This document shows, one piece after another, positions 57,514-64,000 of a stretch of DNA of 64,000 nucleotides. This DNA is from Halalkalibacter oceani. GTDB taxonomy: Bacteria > Bacillota > Bacilli > Bacillales > Bacillaceae_D. A model generated the notes under the pieces. The model was not told the DNA's origin and searched no databases. It saw nothing but the letters and a program-made list of their open reading frames with translations. A program made the position numbers and the translations under genes. Every line of letters starts with the position of its first letter. Positions within the stretch are counted from its first letter, which is position 1. The stretch covers positions 17,818 through 81,817 of the forward strand of contig NZ_JAMBOS010000017.1 of assembly GCF_023715705.1 (NCBI RefSeq). Direction: 5' to 3'.

Positions 57514-58590
57514 TTACTTGTTTAAAAGATCTAGGAGCTCCTGCGCTCCGTCAATTTGAAGAAATTCATCAAATGTACCTTTTGTTACTTCAATGAACTT
57601 CTCTCTGTTTTCTGGGGTCAGTTCCGTAATTTCAATTCCAGACTCCTCTAACTCTTCCATATAGGCAATTTCATCTTGTGCTGCTTGTTCCCACTGCCAT
57701 AAACTAACCTCCGTTGCTACTTCATCAAGAATCACTTGTAGGTCTTTCGGTAGATCTTGATAGAAGCTTTCACTAATGAGATGAACATACCCCATGTAGC
57801 CGTGCCCACTCAATGTTACGTAATCTTGCACCTCATAAAACTTTCGGCTGACAATGTTCGATAAAGGGTTCTCTTGACCATCTACCGTCCCATTCTGTAG
57901 TGCTGTATAAAGTTCAGAAAAGTCAATGGAAACCCCGCCTGCGTTTAATGCTCTAAATTGAGAGATAATTAGTGGACTTTGTGACGCTCGCATCCGTAAT
58001 CCGTCCATATCTTCAGGGGTTTCAATCGCACGTATTGAATTAGTGAAATGCTTCAAGCCCCCATCCCAGTAGCCGACTGCTCGCAACCCTTGTGGAACAA
58101 GGTAATCATTCAAGCTCTCGCCAAGAGCCCCGTGCATCGAATCATAGGCTTCTTCAGGATTTTCAAAAATAAATGGTAGATCAAAAACTTGGAATTGTGG
58201 GACAAATGACGGTAGAACACCAGTAAATGGTGCATTCATGTGCACGTTCCCCGACTGCATTTGTTCGGTAATTTCACGATCAGACCCTAATTGTGAATCT
58301 GGATAAATCTCAACTGTAATTTGACCATCTGTTCGCTCTTCAATCAGATCTGCAAACATTTCAGCAGCTTGCCCTTTAGCTGTCGAGGGACGAACTACGT
58401 GAGCAAACTTAATTACATAGCTTTCGTCACTAGCTACGGCATCCCCACTATCGCTAGTTTCGGGTTCTGCTGCAGGATTTTCCTCTTGCAAATCGCCTTG
58501 CGTGGTATCTGTCCCTGTGGTTTGCCCACAAGCAGAAAGAACAAGAAAGAACGTTAGTACAGACATCGTAAGGAACAACCATTTTTTCAT
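57514..58590 (-). CDS. TRAP transporter substrate-binding lipoprotein (DctP)
   Basis: A 358-residue lipoprotein with lipobox FLVLSAC and a negatively charged spacer, then the DctP domain: VIKFAHVVRPSTAKGQAAEM, ELGSDRE-type QLGSDREITEQMQSGNVHM, and GLRMRASQSPLIISQFRALN, which holds the Arg that binds the carboxylate. The substrate should be a carboxylic acid such as a sugar acid, but sequence cannot tell which. A cre-like site lies upstream. Confidence 0.93.
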   Translation of the reverse strand: MKKWLFLTMSVLTFFLVLSACGQTTGTDTTQGDLQEENPAAEPETSDSGDAVASDESYVIKFAHVVRPSTAKGQAAEMFADLIEERTDGQITVEIYPDSQLGSDREITEQMQSGNVHMNAPFTGVLPSFVPQFQVFDLPFIFENPEEAYDSMHGALGESLNDYLVPQGLRAVGYWDGGLKHFTNSIRAIETPEDMDGLRMRASQSPLIISQFRALNAGGVSIDFSELYTALQNGTVDGQENPLSNIVSRKFYEVQDYVTLSGHGYMGYVHLISESFYQDLPKDLQVILDEVATEVSLWQWEQAAQDEIAYMEELEESGIEITELTPENREKFIEVTKGTFDEFLQIDGAQELLDLLNK

Positions 58591-58635
58591 TTCATTTCCC
58601 CCTTAGTAAAAGCTTTTAACAGAAGGTACGGTTCG

Positions 58636-58649
58636 TTAAAACGCTTACA
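58636..58649 (-). promoter_or_regulatory. cre-like site upstream of dctP
   Basis: TGTAAGCGTTTTAA (minus) matches the CcpA consensus TGWAANCGNTNWCA except at the next-to-last base. It lies about 50 bp upstream of the DctP start. Confidence 0.5.
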
Positions 58650-58750
58650 TATACATACGATTAGAAGGAGAAAGAGGAATTCTCCTCTCTCTAGGGTTAC
58701 TAGAATGATAGTTTTATCGAAAAAGGCTTACCTTGATTCTGCCATAAATG

Positions 58751-59572
58751 TTAAACATATTCTGCGTATCGCTCTTTCATCTGAGCAAGGACCTTATGAC
58801 CGTCTTGCTTCCAAATTTCCTCATTAAAAATCTCAACCTCAATCGGCCCCATGTACCCCGCTTCCTCAACCGCCTGTCGGATCTTCATTAATTCAATAAC
58901 ACCATCCCCCATCATTCCGCGACCTTTGACCATATCAGGTGTTGGAACTAACCAATCCGAAACATGATAGCCTAAAATACGTCCAGTCGCACGCTTAATT
59001 TGCTTATACAGGTTAGGATCCCACCAAACATGGTAAACATCGACTATAACCCCCACATTATTGGCATCATATTGCTCTGCAATCGTATTGGCTTCATCAA
59101 GGGTAACAATGGCACATCTCTCTGCCGCAAACATAGGATGAAGTGGTTCAATCCCAAGCTTGACTCCAGCATCCTTTGCGTATGGAACTAGCCTTTCAAT
59201 GCCTTCTCGAATCATTTTTCTTGCATCTCCAATATTCTTGTTTACGGCTGCTCCGCAGACCAGAACCAATACGTCAGCATTAAGCTCATACGCTTCCTCA
59301 ATTGCCCGAAGATTATCTTCAAAATTTCTCTCTTTAGCCGCATCTGAATCAACTGGGAACATACCACCTCGGCAAACACTTGAGACACCTAGTCCTACAT
59401 CACGAACGAGTCTGCTACTTTCTTTTAACCCGATCTCTTCAATCTTATGACGCCATAAACTGATGTAAGGAATATTTGCCTTTGCACAGCCTTCTACCGC
59501 TTCTTTTAGATTCCACTGTTCTGTTGTAATTTGATTTAAGCTTAACCGTTCGGTAGGTTTCAGTTTCTTCAT
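58751..59572 (-). CDS. Sugar phosphate isomerase/epimerase (TIM-barrel, IolE-like)
   Basis: A 273-residue xylose-isomerase-like TIM barrel with GIEPLHPMFAAERCAI, VGVIVDVYHVWWDPNLY and PIEVEIFNEEIW, where Glu, Asp and His are the usual metal ligands. It probably isomerises or epimerises a keto-sugar or sugar acid in the pathway fed by the TRAP transporter. It lies 13 bp after the DUF993 gene. Confidence 0.9.
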   Translation of the reverse strand: MKKLKPTERLSLNQITTEQWNLKEAVEGCAKANIPYISLWRHKIEEIGLKESSRLVRDVGLGVSSVCRGGMFPVDSDAAKERNFEDNLRAIEEAYELNADVLVLVCGAAVNKNIGDARKMIREGIERLVPYAKDAGVKLGIEPLHPMFAAERCAIVTLDEANTIAEQYDANNVGVIVDVYHVWWDPNLYKQIKRATGRILGYHVSDWLVPTPDMVKGRGMMGDGVIELMKIRQAVEEAGYMGPIEVEIFNEEIWKQDGHKVLAQMKERYAEYV

Positions 59573-59585
59573 ATATTCGCCTCCT

Positions 59586-60749
59586 CTATTTCATCCCTGC
59601 TAGCTGCAGATACTGATTCATCCGTTTTATTGCAAGCGGTGGATCTTGTAACAACCCTGCTTGATCTGCAAGGACAAAAAGCTTTGTAAGATGAATGACC
59701 GAACGCGCACTCTCAGAGCCACCTATCATCTTGAAGTGTGATTGATGTCCATTTAAATAGGCCATGAAGACAATCCCTGTCTTATAGGAGAACGTCGGCT
59801 TTGAAAAAATGTGACGTGATAGCGGCACTGTTTTTTCAAGAATCTTGTTGTAGTAGTCAAGATTCCCTCGATCTAAGGCTTGCAATGCAGCGGCTGCTGC
59901 GGGGGCAATTGCGTCAAATATCCCAAGAAGGGCATGACTATAGCCTTGATCATCACCTTTGATTAGCTCGGGATAGTTAAAATCATCCCCAGTGTACATC
60001 TTCACACCATCTGGCAAGCGACGCCGCATCTCAATTTCTTTGTCAGCATCAAGAAGGGATATCTTAATTCCATCTACTTTAGTTGCATGTTCAGTAATAA
60101 TACTTAGGCAAACATCCATTGCACGGTCAACGTCAACATAACCCCAGTAACCTTGAAGGGCTGGGTCAAACATATCTCCTAGCCAGTGTAGAATTACCGG
60201 ACTCGACACTTGACGAAGGATATTGCCGTACACTCTCCTGTAATCCTCTGGCCCTTTTGCACAAGCTGCTAGTGCTCTACTTGCCATCATAATAATTTGA
60301 CCACCACAGCCTTCAATAAAAGAGCATTGCTCTTCATAGGCTACTTCAATGTCCGCTATTGTAAGGTCTGGAGCTGGTGCAAGATGATCCGTTCCGGCAC
60401 CGCAAGCAATACGGCCACCCACCGCTCGTGCTTCTGCCACAGAGCGATTAATTAATTCCTTCGCTTGTTCCCAGTTGAGTCCCATTCCCCGTTGAGCTGT
60501 ATCCATTGCCTCGGCTACAGATAATCCGAGCGACCATAAGTGATGACGATATTGCAGCGTTGTTTCCCAATCAATCGTTGGTGTAGACAGTGGATTAACA
60601 TCGGCAAACGGATTATTCACGACATGAGCAGCTGAAAAGGCAATCCGACTTTGAAAGGGATGAGAGGCCAGCTCGAACGAAGCCGGCTCCCCTAGTTGGT
60701 GTGTGAAAAAGCTGCCATCAACCTGTGGTAGTTTGATTATTTGCTCCAT
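59586..60749 (-). CDS. DUF993-family protein (dihydrodipicolinate synthase-like)
   Basis: A 387-residue protein of a family of unknown role, aldolase-like in fold. Key stretches: [74 protein letters not shown] (the Lys is a Schiff-base candidate) and [14 protein letters not shown] choose ATG 60749 (AAGGAGG upstream); it overlaps the oxidoreductase stop by 32 bp. A retro-aldol step in sugar acid breakdown is a reasonable guess, not proven. Confidence 0.85.
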   Translation of the reverse strand: MEQIIKLPQVDGSFFTHQLGEPASFELASHPFQSRIAFSAAHVVNNPFADVNPLSTPTIDWETTLQYRHHLWSLGLSVAEAMDTAQRGMGLNWEQAKELINRSVAEARAVGGRIACGAGTDHLAPAPDLTIADIEVAYEEQCSFIEGCGGQIIMMASRALAACAKGPEDYRRVYGNILRQVSSPVILHWLGDMFDPALQGYWGYVDVDRAMDVCLSIITEHATKVDGIKISLLDADKEIEMRRRLPDGVKMYTGDDFNYPELIKGDDQGYSHALLGIFDAIAPAAAAALQALDRGNLDYYNKILEKTVPLSRHIFSKPTFSYKTGIVFMAYLNGHQSHFKMIGGSESARSVIHLTKLFVLADQAGLLQDPPLAIKRMNQYLQLAGMK

Positions 60750-61914
60750 TAGCGGCAACCTCCTTGATCTCAAGGTCTGGTACATCAATCCAGCGTCGCT
60801 CCTCCCAAGATTGAATACCAATTTCAGCAAGCTGCATCCCTTTTGCTCCTTCCAATAAATCCCACGGGAATGTTTCATCTAAAACAACATGGCGAAGGAA
60901 CTGTTCCCATTGCACCTTAAAGCCATTATCAAACACCTGATTATCTGGCACCTCTACCCATTGCTCTTGGAAGTTAAATGGATTTTCTATATCAGGATTC
61001 CAGACCGGCATCGGCGTATTCACTCGGTGCTGAACCTTGCATCCCCGTAGACCAGCAACCGCACTTCCATTTGTTCCATCAACCTGAATAGTAAGAAGGT
61101 CATCACGATCAACGCGCACCGTCCACGATGAGTTAACTTGAACCACTATATCATCATCTAACAGAAATGTTCCATATGCAGCATCATCTGCTGTACATAC
61201 ATATTTCTTTCCATTTTCATCAATTCGCTCTGGAATGTGAGTTGCGCCCAAACATGAAACGGATCTAATTGGTCCAAAGAGATTATCAATCACATAACGC
61301 CAGTGAGCGAACATATCTAGGATAATTCCACCTCCGTCTTCTTTACGGTAGTTCCATGACGGACGCTGCCCCACTTGCCAATCACCTTCAAAAACCCAGT
61401 ATCCGAATTCCATTCGCACTGAAAGAATCTTCCCAAAGAAACCGGAGTCAATCAATCTCTTTAACTTCAGCAAGCCTGGTAGGAATAATTTATCTTGAAC
61501 AACCCCATTTTTGACGCCACTATCTTTTGCTAATTTGGCTAGCTCTAACGATTCTTCTAAACTCGTCGCCGTCGGTTTCTCACAATAGATATGTTTCCCG
61601 GCAGCAATCGCTTTACGAATATCTTTTGCTCGGCGAACCGTTGTCTGAGAGTCGAAATAGATCGGATATTTTGGGTTTTCTAAGCACTCGTCGAGATTCG
61701 TGCTCCACTTAGAGATTCCATTGCTTTTTGCTAGAGCTTGAAGCTTACTTTCATTCCGCCCTACTAATATTGGATCTGGCATAATCACGTCACCATTAGG
61801 GAGCTGAACGCCTCCTTGTTCTCGAATGGCAACAATTGATCGGATTAAATGCTGTCTCGTTCCCATTCGCCCAGTAACCCCATTCATAATAATGCCAACC
61901 GTGTACATACCCAT
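60718..61914 (-). CDS. Gfo/Idh/MocA-family oxidoreductase
   Basis: A 398-residue NAD(P)-dependent dehydrogenase. The Rossmann part begins [20 protein letters not shown], with [11 protein letters not shown] as the conserved EKP motif. The second domain shows [13 protein letters not shown], probably the catalytic His/Asp region. I take ATG 61914 (AAAGGGGA upstream) over a GTG two codons earlier. It is the first structural gene of the catabolic operon, behind a cre-like site and downstream of the AraC gene. Confidence 0.9.
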   Translation of the reverse strand: MGMYTVGIIMNGVTGRMGTRQHLIRSIVAIREQGGVQLPNGDVIMPDPILVGRNESKLQALAKSNGISKWSTNLDECLENPKYPIYFDSQTTVRRAKDIRKAIAAGKHIYCEKPTATSLEESLELAKLAKDSGVKNGVVQDKLFLPGLLKLKRLIDSGFFGKILSVRMEFGYWVFEGDWQVGQRPSWNYRKEDGGGIILDMFAHWRYVIDNLFGPIRSVSCLGATHIPERIDENGKKYVCTADDAAYGTFLLDDDIVVQVNSSWTVRVDRDDLLTIQVDGTNGSAVAGLRGCKVQHRVNTPMPVWNPDIENPFNFQEQWVEVPDNQVFDNGFKVQWEQFLRHVVLDETFPWDLLEGAKGMQLAEIGIQSWEERRWIDVPDLEIKEVAANGANNQTTTG

Positions 61915-62027
61915 GTTCACTATCCCCTTTCATATATGTAGTTCATACATTGGTTTGTTTTTCTACCTTCATATTACGGCATAAAAAGGGGGGCGTCTTA
62001 TCAATAAGGGATCAAAATTCCTAATTT

Positions 62028-62041
62028 CGGAAACGCTTTCA
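62028..62041 (-). promoter_or_regulatory. cre-like site upstream of the catabolic operon
   Basis: TGAAAGCGTTTCCG (minus) matches the CcpA consensus apart from the last base. It lies about 115 bp upstream of the oxidoreductase start, just after the AraC stop, and suggests carbon catabolite control. Confidence 0.55.
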
Positions 62042-62049
62042 TTTTAAGA

Positions 62050-62883
62050 CTACTCTGTTTCTTCTAAAGTGTGGGCATAGTGATTCATTCGAAACTTATG
62101 CGGGGAAAGGCCTACAAGATTATTGAATGACCTGTAAAAGGTGGAGAGCGTTTCATAACCAATTTCAAAACAAATGGAAACAATCTCTTTGTCTGTTTCT
62201 AGTAATAATTGTTTCGCACGATCAATACGAACTTGTTGTAAATACTGTAGAGGCGTAATGTTGTACTTGGCTTTAAACAGTCCATTCATATAGCGCGTCG
62301 AAATCCCAAATTGCGTCGCTAAATCTTCGGCTCTAATATTTTCAAAATAATGACTCGTAATATAATCGCGGATCTGATCTGATCGCATTTCATTGGCATC
62401 ACGATATTTATTTGTCATTTTTAATCGCGCTAGAGTAATGAGGATTTCAATGAGATAGGTAGGAATGGCATATTTGAATAAATCATCATACTCGGTTTGT
62501 TCAAATAGCATTTTTCTTAATAAGTGACGAATCAACCCTGCGGTAAATTGATCTAAAACAAAATGATGTGAACGATTTTCAAAGAATGGAAGAATGCCTC
62601 CGATTTCTGTTAAAGTGGAAATCTGATTAGAAAAAGCAAGAACAAGAACCGTTAATTTGTTCTTTGTTTGAATAGAGTGAGCGCTGCTAGGTAGCAACAG
62701 TACCATCCGATCTTTTGAGAATTCATAATCTTTTCCCTCAATCTTAATAGTCCCATCCCCATCAAGAGCGTAAAGGATCTGATAAATATCATGGTGATGG
62801 TTCGATACCTTTGCCCCTTTGGAATGCTTACTCTCATATAAATGGACTCCCGTCTGAGGAAGTGACAGCTTAATTAAGGACAT
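62050..62883 (-). CDS. AraC-family transcription regulator
   Basis: A 277-residue regulator with an N-terminal cupin sensing domain (SNHHHDIYQILYALDGDGTI) and a C-terminal double helix-turn-helix (IRAEDLATQFGISTRYMNGL, then FEIGYETLSTFYRSFNNLVG and SPHKFR). It probably activates the operon that follows, in response to the pathway sugar or acid. It lies on the same strand as that operon. RBS GGAGGGTCGTTC precedes the start. Confidence 0.92.
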   Translation of the reverse strand: MSLIKLSLPQTGVHLYESKHSKGAKVSNHHHDIYQILYALDGDGTIKIEGKDYEFSKDRMVLLLPSSAHSIQTKNKLTVLVLAFSNQISTLTEIGGILPFFENRSHHFVLDQFTAGLIRHLLRKMLFEQTEYDDLFKYAIPTYLIEILITLARLKMTNKYRDANEMRSDQIRDYITSHYFENIRAEDLATQFGISTRYMNGLFKAKYNITPLQYLQQVRIDRAKQLLLETDKEIVSICFEIGYETLSTFYRSFNNLVGLSPHKFRMNHYAHTLEETE

Positions 62884-63282
62884 GAACGACCCTCCTGAAT
62901 GCTTTTTTTCTAAACTATATTCGCATTTAGGTTAAATTGAACTATACAACTTGTATTAAATTCGATAAAAGAACTAGAATTCCTATATCAATCTTTTATT
63001 GACTTAATAGCACCAACCTTTTTAGTTCACCTTTTTTCCTATTATCCATTGGCTGAGCGCAGCCAAACTTTTATGCAGCTTTTCTTAAATTTGTTTCACG
63101 GAAAAGTCCAATAATTCTACATTTAGTTCTCAATTAATTTTGGTGCTAAGTCAAATGTTGAGGTAGGAGAATTATTCTCCTCCCCCTTTATCCTACCTGC
63201 ATTGTCTTTTCTTTTAATTGATGATGTAATTCCGTTTTATGACTTTCGTTTGGTTGTTAAGTAACAAAGGAGGTTGACTGAA
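62884..63282. other. Gene-free stretch with possible MITE
   Basis: No gene is supported. TTGACTTAATAGCACCAA (62999-63016) and, inverted, TTGACTTAGCACCAA (63139-63153) frame about 155 bp of A+T-rich sequence with no reading frame, as in a small non-autonomous transposable element. The promoter of the AraC gene must lie in the first part. Confidence 0.45.
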
Positions 63283-63517
63283 TTGAAATTTTAAAAAGCG
63301 ATATCATCATTTCTCATTATCGTAAGTGTAACCTGCATATCCATTCTCGCCGTTTATGCATCATCAAACATTGTTGATGAGACAGAGCTTCCTTTTACCC
63401 ATCAATTTAGTGAAGTGAAAGAGATACCAGGCATACCAGTTCACCCTCAAAGTTGAACTACTACAAATTGAAAAAGTCCAGGACTCCAACATCACTGACG
63501 AAACTGAAATTGAATAA
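63283..63517 (+). pseudogene. Decayed copy of the small secreted peptide gene
   Basis: The same AAAGGAGG-TTGAC-TTG leader as at 53860 is followed by a TAA at the fourth codon (LKF-stop), a recognisable signal peptide and EIPGIPVHPQS, then a one-base insertion that shifts the frame before IEKVQDSNITDETEIE. Downstream sequence (ATAAAGCACAG) also matches the first copy, so the whole segment of about 280 bp was duplicated. Confidence 0.85.
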
Positions 63518-63556
63518 GAAGAGATAAAGCACAGACTGTTTGGATTGTGTTTTACG

Positions 63557-63736
63557 GCCCGGCAACGTCCTGGCTCTCCATTTGTCTTCTACGGGGATGA
63601 TGCTCATGTCGCTTTCCTCCGTCCCCTTTTCATGAAGTCCTACGAAGACAAACGGCTCGTCTTGCAGGAGGGGCATGCTGTTTTGCTTCGCTGCTTACTC
63701 ATGAAGTTCCATCGGCTTTTTCATAGAAGCCGCTCG
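63557..63736. repeat. Long direct repeat, copy A
   Basis: About 180 bp nearly identical to 63822-64000. It begins GCCCGGCAACGTCCTGGCTC, which on the minus strand resembles the 3' tail of 5S rRNA (AGGACGTTGCCGGGC), and holds several inverted repeats (TTTGTCTTC with GAAGACAAA; CGGCTT with AAGCCG). Confidence 0.8.
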
Positions 63737-63786
63737 TTCTTCTGAACGAGTGCTCTTCAGGCCTTGTGCGTTATCTTTTGTGCAAT

Positions 63787-63818
63787 AAAAAAAGTACAAT
63801 CCGCTTGGATTGTACTTT
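63787..63818 (-). terminator. Intrinsic terminator after direct repeat copy B
   Basis: AAAGTACAATCC-GCTT-GGATTGTACTTT is a perfect 12-bp stem; on the minus strand TTTTTATTG follows. It lies four bases past the 5S-like end of copy B, as if copy B were the end of a transcript coming from beyond the window. Confidence 0.8.
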
Positions 63819-63821
63819 ATC

Positions 63822-64000
63822 GCCCGGCAACGTCCTGGCTCTCCATTTGTCTTCTACGGGGATGATATTCATCTCGCTTTCCCTGCCCCCTTTTCATGAA
63901 GTCCTACGAAGACAAACGGCTCGTCTCACAGGGGGACATGCTGTTTTGCTTCGCTGCTTACTCATGAAGCTCCATCGGCTTTTTCATAGAAGCTGCTCGT
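63822..64000. repeat. Long direct repeat, copy B (runs to window edge)
   Basis: Nearly identical to copy A with scattered changes; the window ends inside it. Same 5S-tail-like start and internal inverted repeats. Confidence 0.8.

Noticed and set aside
63461..63676. Minus-strand frame of 71 codons
   Set aside because: It lies within the long direct repeat and runs into the dead peptide gene; the repeat explains its conservation better than a protein does.

Overview
This window reads as a chromosomal segment of a Gram-positive bacterium of the family Bacillaceae, probably an alkaliphile or close relative. Ribosome binding sites are strong AGGAGG types. The purine operon order purEKBCSQLFMNHD, the purD-yerA-yerB-yerC neighbourhood and the NETI-motif gene before purE are all Bacillus-like. 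Nearly all genes lie on the minus strand.

Layout. (1) 1-3.2 kb: class I ribonucleotide reductase genes nrdA-nrdB, preceded by a terminator, a cobalamin riboswitch and a tandem pair of NrdR boxes. (2) 3.2-10.5 kb: a decayed region with a frameshifted UPF0145 gene, a multiply broken GLUG-repeat surface protein and a broken MalT/LuxR-type regulator. (3) 10.5-17.4 kb: an intact 1767-residue surface protein (leucine-rich repeats, FN3, three SLH domains), a MaoC-type hydratase, and a TetR regulator with two matching operators. (4) 17.7-25.7 kb: a reactive-sulfur (persulfide) detoxification island. It holds TauE/SafE, a rhodanese-metallo-beta-lactamase fusion, two DsrE proteins, a glutaredoxin, TusA and a TusA-rhodanese fusion, five rhodanese-type proteins in all counting the fusions' partners separately, DUF302, and the persulfide sensor CstR. 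Five sites of the form ATACC-N6-GGTAT tie it together. (5) 26-34.4 kb: PucR-type regulator, adenine deaminase, metallophosphoesterase, yerC-yerB-yerA, small membrane proteins. (6) 34.4-48.3 kb: the complete IMP biosynthesis operon under a PurBox pair, a sigma-A promoter and a guanine riboswitch with terminator; purH and purD are separated by a 540-bp block of structured repeats. (7) 48.5-54.5 kb: copper-amine-oxidase-type stalk protein, a small anchored protein, type III polyketide synthase with its methyltransferase, an MFS exporter, a small secreted peptide and an IS1182-like remnant. (8) 54.7-62.9 kb: a catabolic operon with DMT and TRAP transporters, an isomerase, DUF993, a Gfo/Idh/MocA oxidoreductase and an AraC regulator, with cre-like sites. 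(9) 62.9-64 kb: gene-free, with a possible MITE, a dead copy of the secreted peptide gene and two long direct repeats.

The most novel-looking item is a family of structured intergenic repeats at about 27.4, 30.5, 35.7-36.2 and 50.0 kb. Each has a hairpin with a 7-base loop (AAACCCG or AAACCCA in the clearest cases) on perfect stems of unrelated sequence, then a block like CTCCGCTCATTG, then a second, terminator-like hairpin. The stems differ between copies yet stay complementary, which points to selection or a copying mechanism acting on structure. The persulfide regulon and the B12-plus-NrdR control of a B12-independent reductase are the best supported regulatory observations.
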